From positions 186,001 through 250,000 of the forward strand of contig NZ_JACCFW010000001.1 of assembly GCF_013410455.1 (NCBI RefSeq): a stretch of 64,000 nucleotides of DNA. Direction: 5' to 3'. The position numbers were made by a program, and so were the translations under genes. The stretch comes from Allobranchiibius huperziae. Its GTDB lineage: Bacteria > Actinomycetota > Actinomycetes > Actinomycetales > Dermatophilaceae. Every line of letters begins with the position of its first letter. Position 1 is the first letter of the stretch. The notes beneath the pieces are model-generated. The model worked only from the letters and a program-made list of their open reading frames with translations. It did no database searches and was not told the origin of the DNA. Below, in pieces: positions 1 through 9,102 of this stretch.

Positions 1-4
1 TGAC

Positions 5-28
5 CGGCGCCACAACGGCGTGGCGCCG
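5..28. terminator. GC-rich hairpin at the left edge
   Basis: A 9-bp perfect inverted repeat (arms 5-13 and 20-28, 6-base loop) directly follows a TGA triplet at 1-3. The position suggests a terminator for a gene lying left of the window. There is no T run after it, so the role is inference. Confidence 0.4.
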
Positions 29-111
29 TCATCACCGGACGGCGACCCTGGACGGTGGTGACGAGCCGACCGACCACCGACACCACCGTGCCGGAGCGAA
101 GAGGAGCGAGC

Positions 112-1302
112 GTGACCCAGATCCCGGACGTCGCCGTGCACCACGAGACCGTGGTGCCACAGGCGCAGCAGGACATCACCGACGGCGGACCCGACATGGT
201 CCAGTTCGTCGACGGCGAGGGGACCCGTCTCGAGCGGACGCCCGCCAACACCCCGTACGCAGACATCGTCGAGGCGCTCACGCCCGAGGACGGTCGCTCG
301 ATGTACCGCGACCTGGTGCTCGTACGACGCCTGGACGCCGAGGGCCACGCGCTGCAGCGCCAGGGCGAGCTCGGCCTGTGGCCCTCGCTCCTCGGCCAGG
401 AGGCCGCTCAGGTCGGAGCCGGCCGCGCGATGCGCTCGCAGGACTTCGCCTTCCCGGGTTACCGCGAGCACGGCGTCGCCTGGTGCCGTGGGATCGAGCC
501 GGAGCAGCTGCTCGCGCTCTTTCGCGGAGTGGACAACGGCGGGTGGTCGCCGTCTGAGCTGAACTACCACCTCTACACGATCGTCATCGGCAACCAGATG
601 CTGCACGCGACCGGCTACGCCATGGGCATGCAGCGCGACGGGGTCGTCGGCACCGGCGACGAGGAGCGCGACGCCGCGGTCATGGCGTTCACCGGGGACG
701 GCGGCACCGCGCAGGGCGACTTCAACGAGTCCCTGGTCTTCGCCGGCGTCGCGAACGCGCCGCTCGTGATCTTCGTGCAGAACAACCAGTGGGCCATCTC
801 CGAGCCGAACTACAAGCAGTTCCGTGTGCCGCCCTACCAGCGCGCGCAGGGGTTCGGCTTCCCCGGCATCCGGGTCGACGGCAACGACGTCCTCGCGGTG
901 TACGCCGTGACGAAGGCCGCGCTCGACAACGCCCGGTCCGGACAGGGCCCGACGCTGATCGAGGCGTTCACCTACCGCCTCGGCGCGCACACCACCTCCG
1001 ATGACCCGACCAAGTACCGCTCGGCCGCGGAGGTCGATATCTGGCGCGAGAAGGACCCGATCAAGCGGATGCGCGGCTTCCTCAGCCAGAAGGGCTACGC
1101 CGACGACGCGTTCTACGCGTCGGTCGACCGGGAGGCCGACGAGCTCGCCGTCCGCGTGCGGACCGCCTGCCAGAACATGCCCGAGCCGAGCCAGGAGCGG
1201 ATGTTCGACGAGATCTACGTCGACCCGCATCCGGTGGTCGAACGGGAGAAGGCGCAGTTCCTGGAATACCAGGCCGGTTTCGAGACGGAGGGGGCGCGCT
1301 GA
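112..1302 (+). CDS. pdhA: 2-oxoacid (pyruvate/branched-chain) dehydrogenase E1 component, alpha subunit
   Basis: Thiamine-diphosphate decarboxylase subunit of a 2-oxoacid dehydrogenase complex. It carries the cofactor-binding half of the E1 alpha2-beta2 enzyme, which decarboxylates pyruvate or a branched-chain 2-oxoacid and hands the acyl group to E2. The ThDP motif is visible: GDGG near residue 195 and NNQW near residue 224. The protein has 396 residues. I chose the GTG at 112 because a GAGGAG-like site lies just upstream; the frame stays open to 55. The stop overlaps the E1 beta start (TGATG). Two-subunit E1 with a lipoyl E2 downstream supports the role. Pyruvate versus branched-chain specificity cannot be decided here. 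Confidence 0.9.
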   Translation: MTQIPDVAVHHETVVPQAQQDITDGGPDMVQFVDGEGTRLERTPANTPYADIVEALTPEDGRSMYRDLVLVRRLDAEGHALQRQGELGLWPSLLGQEAAQVGAGRAMRSQDFAFPGYREHGVAWCRGIEPEQLLALFRGVDNGGWSPSELNYHLYTIVIGNQMLHATGYAMGMQRDGVVGTGDEERDAAVMAFTGDGGTAQGDFNESLVFAGVANAPLVIFVQNNQWAISEPNYKQFRVPPYQRAQGFGFPGIRVDGNDVLAVYAVTKAALDNARSGQGPTLIEAFTYRLGAHTTSDDPTKYRSAAEVDIWREKDPIKRMRGFLSQKGYADDAFYASVDREADELAVRVRTACQNMPEPSQERMFDEIYVDPHPVVEREKAQFLEYQAGFETEGAR

Positions 1303-2291
1303 TGGCCGCGCAGAAGATGACCCTGGCAAAGGGCATCAACGCCGGGTTGCGGGCGGCCATGGAGGCCGACCCCAAGGTGCTGCTCATGGGTGAGGACGTC
1401 GGCAAGCTCGGCGGCGTCTTCCGCATCACCGAGGGCCTGCAGAAGGACTTCGGCGAGGACCGCGTCGTCGACACCCCGCTCGCCGAGTCCGGCATCGTCG
1501 GTACGGCGATCGGGCTGGCCATGCGCGGCTACCGCCCGGTCGTGGAGATCCAGTTCGACGGCTTCATCTACCCGGCGTTCGACCAGATCGTCAGCCAGCT
1601 CGCCAAGATGCACGCCCGCTCGCGCGGCGCGCTGCGGCTGCCCATCGTCATCCGCGTGCCGTTCGGCGGCGGGATCGGCGCGGTCGAGCACCACAGCGAG
1701 TCCAACGAGGCCTACTTCGCGCACACCGCGGGCCTGCGGGTCGTCGCGTGCTCGGACCCGGCGGACGCCTACTGGATGATCCAGCAGGCCATCTCCAGCG
1801 ATGACCCGGTGATGTTCTACGAGCCCAAGCGGCGCTACCACGAGCGCGCCGAGGTCGACCTCGACCCGCAGTCCGGGTCGCGACTCGGCCTGCACGACGC
1901 GCGCGTCGTGCGCGACGGCACTCAGCTCACGCTGCTGGCCTACGGCCCGACCGTCAAGACCTGCCTGCAGGTGGCGGATGCTGCTGCGCAGGAAGGGATC
2001 TCGCTGCAGGTCGTCGACCTGCGCTCGCTGTCCCCGCTCGACACCGAGACCATCGACCGGGCCGTCAAGAGCACCGGCCGCGCCATCGTGGTGCACGAGG
2101 CCAGCACCTTCCTGGGCCTCGGCTCGGAGATCGCGGCGCACATCCAGCAGGAATGCTTCCACCACCTGGAGGCTCCCGTGCTGCGGGTCGGCGGGTACAA
2201 CATCCCCTATCCCCCGAGCCGCTTCGAGGAGGAGTTCCTGCCGGGACTCGACCGCATCCTCGAGGCCGTCGACCGTTCTCTCGCTTACTGA
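1302..2291 (+). CDS. pdhB: 2-oxoacid dehydrogenase E1 component, beta subunit
   Basis: Partner of the preceding alpha subunit. The transketolase-like pyrimidine-binding domain and the C-terminal transketolase domain complete the E1 active site and dock on E2. The 329-residue length is normal for the family. The segment LMGEDVGKLGGVFRITEGL near the N-terminus and the central GGGIGAVEHHSES stretch are typical of E1 beta proteins. The ATG at 1302 shares one base with the upstream stop, implying translational coupling. The E2 gene starts 19 bases after the stop, so all three are almost certainly one transcript. Confidence 0.92.
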   Translation: MAAQKMTLAKGINAGLRAAMEADPKVLLMGEDVGKLGGVFRITEGLQKDFGEDRVVDTPLAESGIVGTAIGLAMRGYRPVVEIQFDGFIYPAFDQIVSQLAKMHARSRGALRLPIVIRVPFGGGIGAVEHHSESNEAYFAHTAGLRVVACSDPADAYWMIQQAISSDDPVMFYEPKRRYHERAEVDLDPQSGSRLGLHDARVVRDGTQLTLLAYGPTVKTCLQVADAAAQEGISLQVVDLRSLSPLDTETIDRAVKSTGRAIVVHEASTFLGLGSEIAAHIQQECFHHLEAPVLRVGGYNIPYPPSRFEEEFLPGLDRILEAVDRSLAY

Positions 2292-2310
2292 TCCGCTGGA
2301 AGGGGCCTTC

Positions 2311-3720
2311 GTGGCTGTGCAGACGTTCAACCTCCCCGATCCGGGTGAGGGACTGGTCGAGGCCGACATCGTCTCGTGGAAGGTGCAGGTCGGCGACGAG
2401 GTGTCGACCAACGACATCGTCGTAGAGATCGAGACGGCGAAATCGTTGGTGGAGTTGCCGATCCCGTGGGCCGGCAAGGTCACTCAGCTGTTGGTCGACG
2501 AAGGTGCGACCGTCGAGGTCGGCAGCCCGATCATCACCGTCGACGTGGCCGGCGCCGCCAGCAGCGAGCCGTCCGAGGTGACGACGCCGTCGGCGGAGGA
2601 GCCCGAGGAGCGCACCCCGCACCTGGTGGGGTACGGCGCCGCGCCCGCGCAGACCGCCCGGAGGGCCCGCAAGGGGGCGAGCGCCGTACCGGCGGCTGCC
2701 CCGGCACCGCCGGCTCCTGCAGCGGTGGCCGCGCCGCCTGCGCCTGCTCCCGCTGCCCCCGAGGTCGGGGCGCGCCCTGTGGAGCGCGCGGCGACCCCAC
2801 CAGCTGCCGGCGGCAAGGTGCTGGCGAAACCGCCGGTCCGCAAGTTCGCGAAGGACCACGGCGTGGACCTGTCGACCGTCGCCCCGTCGGCCGAGTCGGG
2901 CATCGTCTCGCGCGCTGACGTCGAGCGGCACCTGGCGAACGGCGCTGTGCCGGCGAGTGATTCGGCGCCGGTCGTTGCGTCCGCGAGTTCGCAGGAGCGT
3001 GAGACGCGCATCCCGGTGAAGGGCGTGCGCAAGTTCACCGCCGACGCGATGGTGGCGTCGGCGTTCACCGCCCCGCACGTCACCGAGTTCGTCACGATCG
3101 ACATGACCGCGACGATGGAGCTGGTCGACCGGTTGCGCTCGGACCGGGAGTTCGCCGGTCTGAAGGTCACTCCGCTCACGGTGCTCGCCAAGGCGCTCTG
3201 TGTTGCGGTCAAACGCAATCCGGGCATCAACTCCTCGTGGGCGCAGAAGCCGGACGGCTCGGCCGAGATCGTCCAGAAGCGCTACGTGAACCTCGGTATC
3301 GCCGCGGCGACCCCGCGCGGACTGGTGGTGCCGAACATCAAGGACGCCGATGCCATGTCGATGCGCGACCTCGCGCAGGCGCTCGGCGAGCTGACCGCCA
3401 CGGCACGCGAGGGGCGTACGCCTCCCGGCGACATGTCCGGCGGCACGATCACGATCACGAACGTCGGGGTCTTCGGTGTCGACAACGGCACGCCGATCAT
3501 CAACCCGGGCGAGGCGGCGATCCTGTGCTTCGGCGCCGTCCGCAAGATGCCCTGGGTGGTCACCGACGCCGACGGCAACGACACGATCGTGCCCCGGCAC
3601 GTCACCCAGTTGTCGCTGTCCTTCGACCACCGGATGGTCGACGGCGACCTCGGTTCGCGCTTCCTGTCCGACGTCGCGGCCCTGCTGCAGGACCCCTCGC
3701 GGGCACTCGTCTGGGGCTGA
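2311..3720 (+). CDS. pdhC: 2-oxoacid dehydrogenase E2 dihydrolipoyl acyltransferase
   Basis: Core acyltransferase of the complex, moving the acyl group from E1 through a lipoyl arm to CoA. Domain order over 469 residues: one N-terminal lipoyl domain with the lipoylated lysine in ETAKSLVE (about residue 44); an Ala/Pro-rich linker (about 124-168); an E3/E1-binding domain (about 173-210, KPPVRKFAKDHGVD); and a CoA-acyltransferase domain ending with the catalytic DHRMVDG (His about residue 440). The GTG start at 2311 follows a GGAAGGGG site; the frame is open further upstream but lacks a better start. No E3 gene is in the window, so lipoamide dehydrogenase must be encoded elsewhere. Confidence 0.93.
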   Translation: MAVQTFNLPDPGEGLVEADIVSWKVQVGDEVSTNDIVVEIETAKSLVELPIPWAGKVTQLLVDEGATVEVGSPIITVDVAGAASSEPSEVTTPSAEEPEERTPHLVGYGAAPAQTARRARKGASAVPAAAPAPPAPAAVAAPPAPAPAAPEVGARPVERAATPPAAGGKVLAKPPVRKFAKDHGVDLSTVAPSAESGIVSRADVERHLANGAVPASDSAPVVASASSQERETRIPVKGVRKFTADAMVASAFTAPHVTEFVTIDMTATMELVDRLRSDREFAGLKVTPLTVLAKALCVAVKRNPGINSSWAQKPDGSAEIVQKRYVNLGIAAATPRGLVVPNIKDADAMSMRDLAQALGELTATAREGRTPPGDMSGGTITITNVGVFGVDNGTPIINPGEAAILCFGAVRKMPWVVTDADGNDTIVPRHVTQLSLSFDHRMVDGDLGSRFLSDVAALLQDPSRALVWG

Positions 3721-3727
3721 CGCTCCA

Positions 3728-3775
3728 CGATCAGGGTCGCCGCGCGCCGTATAGAGCGCGCGGCGACCCTGATCG
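3728..3775. terminator. Bidirectional terminator between the E2 gene and the lactate/glycolate dehydrogenase gene
   Basis: Perfect 20-bp inverted repeat (3728-3747 with 3756-3775) and an 8-base loop, lying exactly between two convergent genes. It begins 8 bases after the E2 stop and ends at the stop of the opposite gene. There is no long U tract, which is common in GC-rich actinobacteria. Confidence 0.85.
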
Positions 3776-6628
3776 CTATCCGGACAGGTGGGACGCGAGG
3801 AGCTGCGCGAGGTGCGTGCCCCGCGACGCGCCGCCGGGGAGCCTGCCGAGCAGATCGTCGAGCTGGGTGCGGCAGGAGAAACCGTCGGCGAGCACGACGT
3901 CACCGGGCTGCGCGGCGCGTACGGCGGGCAGCAGCTGCTGCTCGGCGACCGCCACCGACACGTCGTAGTGGCCCTTCTCGACACCGAAGTTGCCGGCCAG
4001 CCCGCAGCATCCGCCGAGCCGCTGCACGTGCGCGCCGGCTTGCTCCAGCAGCGCCGCGTCGGCCGCCCAGCTCATCACCGCATGGTGGTGGCAGTGCGGC
4101 TGCGCGATGATCCGCACCCCGTCGAGCGAGGGCGGTGACCAGCCCGGCGTACGCGCGAGCAGCTCGGCCAGCGTGACGGTCGCGTCGCGCACCTTGCGGG
4201 CGTCGTCGGTGGGCACCAGCTCGGCCGCGTCGTGTCGCAGGACCGCGGTGCAGGACGGCTCGATGCCGACGATCGGCACTCCGGCGTTGGCGGCGGGAGC
4301 CAGGCCCGCGATGGTGCGTTCGAGCTGCCGGCGGGCGCCATCGAGCTGGCCCGTGGAGATCCAGGTCAGACCGCAACAGCCCGCGGCGGTCGGCAGGGCC
4401 GGGCTGAAGCCGGCGTCCCTGAGCACCGCGACCGTGGCGGCGCCGATGGCCGGAGAGAAGCTGTCGGTGAAGGTGTCGACGAGAAGGACGACCTCGTCGC
4501 CGGTGGCGTGAGCGGCGTCGTACGGTCGCAGTCCGTGCTCGCGTGCCCAGCTGCGGAACGGGTCGGCGGCGACCTGCGGAATGCTCCGGCGAGCGTCGAC
4601 GCCCACCGCGGACTTCGCGAAAGGCACCCGATCGCCAGCGCGCAGAAGGGCGTTCGCAAGCTTCGGTGCCCGCGCTCCGGCGCGCACCCAGCGCGGTAGC
4701 TGGCCGAGCACGTAGTGCGAGATGGGCCGCAGCCGCCCCTTGTAGGACTGGTGCAGCACCTCGGCCTTGTACGACGCCATGTCGATGCCGGTCGGGCAGT
4801 CCGAGGCGCAGCCCTTGCACGACAGGCACAGGTCGAGCGCGTCGTGCACCTCGGGCGCGCGCCAGCCGCCGGTGACGACGGAGCCGTTGAGCATCTCCTG
4901 CAGCACCCTTGCGCGGCCGCGGGTCGAGTCCTTCTCCTCGCGGGTGGCGAGGTAGGACGGGCACATCACCCCGCCGCTCGCGGTGTTGTCCGCGCGACAC
5001 TTGCCGACGCCCGTGCAGCGGTGCACGGCCTGGCTGAAATCGCCGCCGTCGGCGGTCCAGGAGAACGCCAGCGGTGTCGGGGTCCTCCGCGCGGGGAAGC
5101 GCAGGTCGGCGTCGAGCGGTGCGGGGTCGACCAGGACACCGGGGTTGAGCAGGTTGTCCGGGTCGCACGCGTGCTTGGCCGCGGCGAAGAGATCGATGAC
5201 CTCGGGGGAGTACATCAGCGGCAGCAGCTCACTGCGCGCGCGCCCGTCCCCGTGTTCGCCGGAGAGCGAACCGCCATACGTCGCAACGAGCTTCGCGGCG
5301 TCCACCACGAACTCCCGCAGCTGAGCCGGACCGTCAGGAGCGTCGAGGGGGATGTCGAGGCGCACGTGCATGCAGCCGTCGCCGAAGTGCCCGTACGGCG
5401 CGCTGCTGAGGCCGTGCGCGACGACCAGCTCGTCGAAGTCTCGCAGATAGGCACCGAGCGACGTCGGGGGGACGGCGGCGTCCTCCCACCCGGGCCACGC
5501 CGGCTTGCCGGCAGGCGAACGGCCCGCGAGCCCGGCGCCGTCCGCGCGGATCCGCCACAGCGCCGCTGCCTGCGCCGGGTCCGTGACGATCAGGCTGGAG
5601 TGTGCGCCGAGACCGGCGTCGTCGACCATGGCCTCGGCGCGGGCGAGGACTTCGCCGCGGTCCTCCCCGGACACCTCGGTGAAGAGCCATGCGGGCCCGG
5701 GCGGCAGCGGCGGTGAGGTGCCGCCCCGGCTGTGCAGCACGTCGAGCAGTCGTTGATCGAAGCCCTCGCAGGCCGTCGGCCGGTGAAGGAGCACGGACGG
5801 GGTGGCATCGCCGGCGACCGTGATGTCGGGGTAGCCGAGCACGATCATCACGCGCACAGCCGGGTCGCGTACCAGCCGCACGGTCGCCTCGGTCAGCATT
5901 GCGAGGGTGCCCTCGGAGCCCACCAGGAAGCGCGTGAGGTCGACGTCCCGCTCGGGCAGAAGGTGCTCCATGGAGTAGCCGGACACCTGACGGCCGAAGC
6001 GCGCGAACGACGTGCGGATCAGCTCGAGGTTGTCCGCCCCCAGCCCGGTCAGCTGCTTCGCCACCGGCCCCGAAGCGCGGGTGCCCGAGGCGAGGTCGAA
6101 ACGGTCACCGGTGCCCCAGAAGCCTTTCAGGGCAACGACATTGTCGACGGTGCGGCCGTAGCCCAAGGTCCGCGAGCCGCAGGCGTTGTTGCCGAGCATG
6201 CCGCCGATCGTGCACCGCGTGGACGTCGACGGGTCGGGCCCGAACCGCAATCCGTGGGTCGCGGCGGCGGCCTGCAGACGGGCCTGCACGACCCCGGGTT
6301 GGACGACAGCCGTGCGGGCCTCGGGATCGAGGTGCAGCACCTGGTCGAGGTGCCGGGAGAAGTCGAGCACCAGCCCCGCGCCGATCGAGTTGCCGGCGAT
6401 CGACGTGCCGGCGCCACGGGTGGTAAGGGGTACGCCGAGGTCGCGCGCGACGGCGTACGCCTGCTCGACCTGCTCGGTCGACCGGGGGAACGCGACGGCG
6501 GTCGGTGCGATCCGGTAGAGCGACGCGTCGGTGGTGTAGAGCGAGCGGGTGAGCGAGTCCGCGTGCGCCTCGATGCCGCCCGCCGTCAGTCGCCTCACCA
6601 GTTCGTCCACGGGCACATCGTCCCTCAC
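3776..6628 (-). CDS. FAD-binding and Fe-S D-2-hydroxyacid (D-lactate/glycolate) dehydrogenase fusion
   Basis: A 950-residue fusion of a GlcD-type flavin subunit and a GlcF-type Fe-S subunit, expected to oxidise D-lactate, glycolate or another D-2-hydroxyacid and pass electrons to the respiratory chain. An FAD-binding-4 domain (about residues 40-220, with RGAGTSIAGN at 71-80) is followed by the FAD-oxidase C-terminal domain. Next is a ferredoxin-like segment (CLSCKGCASDCPTG near residue 600). Two CCG domains close the protein (CCGLTWIS near 749 and CCGLAGNFG near 872). I chose the GTG at 6628, where similarity to the family begins; the frame extends to 6691. It is a single-gene unit between two hairpin terminators. 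Confidence 0.85.
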   Translation of the reverse strand: MRDDVPVDELVRRLTAGGIEAHADSLTRSLYTTDASLYRIAPTAVAFPRSTEQVEQAYAVARDLGVPLTTRGAGTSIAGNSIGAGLVLDFSRHLDQVLHLDPEARTAVVQPGVVQARLQAAAATHGLRFGPDPSTSTRCTIGGMLGNNACGSRTLGYGRTVDNVVALKGFWGTGDRFDLASGTRASGPVAKQLTGLGADNLELIRTSFARFGRQVSGYSMEHLLPERDVDLTRFLVGSEGTLAMLTEATVRLVRDPAVRVMIVLGYPDITVAGDATPSVLLHRPTACEGFDQRLLDVLHSRGGTSPPLPPGPAWLFTEVSGEDRGEVLARAEAMVDDAGLGAHSSLIVTDPAQAAALWRIRADGAGLAGRSPAGKPAWPGWEDAAVPPTSLGAYLRDFDELVVAHGLSSAPYGHFGDGCMHVRLDIPLDAPDGPAQLREFVVDAAKLVATYGGSLSGEHGDGRARSELLPLMYSPEVIDLFAAAKHACDPDNLLNPGVLVDPAPLDADLRFPARRTPTPLAFSWTADGGDFSQAVHRCTGVGKCRADNTASGGVMCPSYLATREEKDSTRGRARVLQEMLNGSVVTGGWRAPEVHDALDLCLSCKGCASDCPTGIDMASYKAEVLHQSYKGRLRPISHYVLGQLPRWVRAGARAPKLANALLRAGDRVPFAKSAVGVDARRSIPQVAADPFRSWAREHGLRPYDAAHATGDEVVLLVDTFTDSFSPAIGAATVAVLRDAGFSPALPTAAGCCGLTWISTGQLDGARRQLERTIAGLAPAANAGVPIVGIEPSCTAVLRHDAAELVPTDDARKVRDATVTLAELLARTPGWSPPSLDGVRIIAQPHCHHHAVMSWAADAALLEQAGAHVQRLGGCCGLAGNFGVEKGHYDVSVAVAEQQLLPAVRAAQPGDVVLADGFSCRTQLDDLLGRLPGGASRGTHLAQLLASHLSG

Positions 6629-6647
6629 CGCACCTCGCCCACAAACG

Positions 6648-6695
6648 CCGAGTGCGCGTTCCGCGGAGCCGAAGCTCTGCGGAACGCGCACTCGG
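6648..6695 (-). terminator. Terminator of the DHA2 efflux gene with a UUCG tetraloop
   Basis: A long inverted repeat (6648-6669 with 6674-6695, one mismatch) lies between the efflux gene stop and the start of the next minus-strand gene. Read on the minus strand, the loop is UUCG closed by C-G, an exceptionally stable tetraloop. The sequence after the stem contains a short TTT. Confidence 0.75.
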
Positions 6696-6715
6696 GAGGT
6701 GACGCTCGAGGCGGA

Positions 6716-8524
6716 TCAGTCGTGCACGTGCCTCGGGTGGTAGTCCGCATCGACGGACGCGTGCTTGGGCAGCTCGTCGCCCGGGTGAGCCGGCACGGTC
6801 GCCAGCGCCTCGTCCGGCGCGCGGTGACGCGGCGGCTCGTCCTCGGTGGCCCCGTGGGCCGGCGGACCGACCAGGTCGGCCACCGACGGCTCCGGCTGCT
6901 GCGCCGGCTGCGTGCCGCTCGCCTCGGCCTTGGCGGCATCGGCGGCCGACTGACCGCGCAACTCCACCTTCGGCATCAGCAGCAGGACCAGGAAGCCCAC
7001 GACCATAACCGCGGCCGCCACGATGAAGATGATGTGGATGGAGTCCGCGAAACCGACCTTGAACGGGTGGCGAGCGTCCACGGGCAGCTTGTTGATGACC
7101 GAGGAGTCGTTCTGGATCTGCGCCACGACGCTGCGGTTCTGGGCGATCTGCCCCTGCACGCTCGGCGGTGCCGCCTTGATCGCCGAGGTGATCTTGTCGC
7201 CAACCGTGCTGAAGAGGATCGACAGGAAGATCGCGACTCCGAGCGTGCCGCCCATCTGGCGGAAGAACGTTGCCGAGGACGTCGCCACGCCGATCTCCTT
7301 CGCCGGCACGGCGTTCTGCACGATGATCGTCAGCGGCTGCATGCAGTTACCGAGGCCGTAGCCGAAGACGAACATGAAGGCCATGACCTGCCAGACCGGG
7401 GTGTCCGCGTCGACGAACAGGAACAGCAGGAGCAGGCCCACGGTGGCGATCGCCGTACCGAAGATCGGGAACTCCCGGATGCGCCCGGTGCGTGCAGTGA
7501 TCTGACCGGAGATGATGGCGGCGATCATCAGGCCCGCCACCATCGGCAGCATGAGGAAGCCGGACGTCATCGGCGATGCGCCGTGCACGATCTGGAAGTA
7601 GAGCGGCAGCACGGTGATGCCGCCGAACATGCCCATCCCGACGATGATGCTGGCAACGATCGTGACCGAGGCCGCGCGCAGCTTGAAGATGCGCAGCGGG
7701 ATCAGCGCGTCGTCGGCCATCGCGCGCTCGACGAGGATGAACATCGCCAGGCCGAGGACCGCGATGACGTATGCCGCGATGGAGCGCCCCGAGGTCCAGC
7801 CCCAGGTGCGGCCCTGCTCGGCGACCGTCAGCGTGGGCACCAGACCGATGACCAGCGCCACCGCGCCCCACCAGTCGATGCGCGCCTTGCGCTGGACGTG
7901 GTCCAGGTGCAGCGTGCGCCATACGACGAAGAGGGCGATGATGCCGATCGGCACGTTGACCAGGAAGACCCAGCGCCAGCCGGAGATGAACAGGATCGAG
8001 CTGGTCTCGGCGAACAGACCGCCGATGACCGGGCCGAGGACGCTGGAGGTGGCGAAGGTCGCCATGAAGTAACCGGTGTACTTCGCGCGCTCACGCGGCG
8101 GCACGAGGTCACCGATGATCGCGAGCACCAGGGTGAAGAGGCCACCGGCGCCGAGGCCCTGGAACGCGCGGAACGCGGCGAGCATGTACATCGACGTGGC
8201 GAACGAACAGGCGGCGGAACCGATCACGAAGACGGTGATCGCGAACATGAACAGCTTCTTACGGCCGTACATGTCGCCGAGCTTGCCGTAGATCGGCGTG
8301 GTGATCGTCGAGGTGATCAGGTAGGCGGTGGTGACCCAGGCCTGTACGGACAGGCCGTGCAGGTCGTCGCCGATGGTGCGGATGGCAGTGCTGACGATGG
8401 TCTGGTCGAGTGCGGCCAGGAACATGCCGAGCATCAGGCCGCCGAGGATCCGCAGGATCTGTGCGTGCGAATACTGGCCGCCGGATGCTGCGGGCGCGTT
8501 GGCCGCGCTGGTCTGGGCAGTCAC
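6716..8524 (-). CDS. MFS multidrug efflux transporter, DHA2 family (14 membrane segments)
   Basis: Proton-driven drug exporter of the EmrB/QacA type in the cytoplasmic membrane. The 602-residue length fits 14 transmembrane segments. MFS motif A is visible as GKLGDMYGRKKLF (about residues 75-90). The N-terminus runs into MLGMFLAALDQTIVSTAI, the usual D1 signature of this family. A hydrophilic tail of about 90 residues, rich in Glu, Pro and His, ends the protein. The GTG start overlaps the stop of the MarR gene by four bases (GTGA), so the pair is co-transcribed and the regulator probably represses the pump. The substrate cannot be read from sequence. Confidence 0.9.
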   Translation of the reverse strand: MTAQTSAANAPAASGGQYSHAQILRILGGLMLGMFLAALDQTIVSTAIRTIGDDLHGLSVQAWVTTAYLITSTITTPIYGKLGDMYGRKKLFMFAITVFVIGSAACSFATSMYMLAAFRAFQGLGAGGLFTLVLAIIGDLVPPRERAKYTGYFMATFATSSVLGPVIGGLFAETSSILFISGWRWVFLVNVPIGIIALFVVWRTLHLDHVQRKARIDWWGAVALVIGLVPTLTVAEQGRTWGWTSGRSIAAYVIAVLGLAMFILVERAMADDALIPLRIFKLRAASVTIVASIIVGMGMFGGITVLPLYFQIVHGASPMTSGFLMLPMVAGLMIAAIISGQITARTGRIREFPIFGTAIATVGLLLLFLFVDADTPVWQVMAFMFVFGYGLGNCMQPLTIIVQNAVPAKEIGVATSSATFFRQMGGTLGVAIFLSILFSTVGDKITSAIKAAPPSVQGQIAQNRSVVAQIQNDSSVINKLPVDARHPFKVGFADSIHIIFIVAAAVMVVGFLVLLLMPKVELRGQSAADAAKAEASGTQPAQQPEPSVADLVGPPAHGATEDEPPRHRAPDEALATVPAHPGDELPKHASVDADYHPRHVHD

Positions 8525-9027
8525 ATCGACTCCTTTCCGGTGGTTGACGGGTGTGACGGGGGTGTCGTGGTGCAGGTGCTCGAGCTGGCGAAGGTACGGG
8601 TGAGGTCGTCGTGCAGGCGGCGCAGTGCGAGGTCGAAGTCCTTGGCCTCACGGCTGGACCAGTCGGCCATCAAGGTGGCGAACATCTGCCCCCTGCTCTC
8701 GTGGATGTCCTCCAGGAGCTGCTTGCCGTCGGGTGCAAGGGCGATGTTGAAGGCACGCCCGTCGCCGGGGTCGGTCACCTTCTCCAGGATCCCCGCCTGC
8801 ACCAGGTGACTGACCTGGCGACTGACGGTCGACACGTCGGAGTGCACGCGCTCCGCGATCGCGGACACCCGCAGCGGGCCCGTCGACACGGCGAAGATGA
8901 CCGGGTAGGCGGACGTCTCGACGTCCGGATGCAGGCGCGGCACGTGGTGTCGCAGTGCGCTCATCGCCTTCATCAGGTGCACCAGGTCCTCACCGACCCG
9001 CGATGCCACCTCGAGACTGACGGCCAT
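8521..9027 (-). CDS. MarR-family transcriptional regulator of the downstream efflux pump
   Basis: A 168-residue winged-helix repressor. The recognition region VSAIAERVHSDVSTVSRQVSHLVQ is a classic MarR helix-turn-helix, followed by the wing (EKVTDPGDGRAFNIALAPDG, with DxGR). I chose the ATG at 9027 because GGAGGGG stands just upstream; the frame begins at 9057. The gene is translationally coupled to the DHA2 pump. A palindrome overlapping its own promoter is the likely operator, giving autorepression relieved by a ligand of the pump. Confidence 0.88.
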   Translation of the reverse strand: MAVSLEVASRVGEDLVHLMKAMSALRHHVPRLHPDVETSAYPVIFAVSTGPLRVSAIAERVHSDVSTVSRQVSHLVQAGILEKVTDPGDGRAFNIALAPDGKQLLEDIHESRGQMFATLMADWSSREAKDFDLALRRLHDDLTRTFASSSTCTTTPPSHPSTTGKESM

Positions 9028-9036
9028 ATCCCCTCC

Positions 9037-9061
9037 ATAGTTGCTTGACTCATACAACTAT
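9037..9061. promoter_or_regulatory. Probable MarR operator
   Basis: Inverted repeat ATAGTTG (9037-9043) and CAACTAT (9055-9061), 7-bp arms around an 11-bp spacer. It overlaps the -10 element and the likely transcription start of the MarR-efflux operon, where a repressor would block RNA polymerase. Regulator identity is inferred from adjacency. Confidence 0.7.
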
Positions 9062-9085
9062 ATGGATAGCCACGCGATCTATCAA
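9057..9085 (-). promoter_or_regulatory. Near-consensus SigA-type promoter of the MarR-efflux operon
   Basis: On the minus strand, -35 TTGATA (9080-9085) and -10 TATAGT (9057-9062) are separated by exactly 17 bases. Such a good match is rare in this GC-rich window and implies strong transcription when the operator is free. Confidence 0.75.
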
Positions 9086-9102
9086 ATCGACGGGGCGTTC
9101 TG

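Noticed and set aside
5732-8809. Very long open frame on the plus strand opposite the flavin dehydrogenase and efflux genes
   Set aside because: It is rich in Arg, Gly, His and Asp with no recognisable domain, and the opposite strand carries well-defined proteins. Long antisense frames are expected at this GC content.
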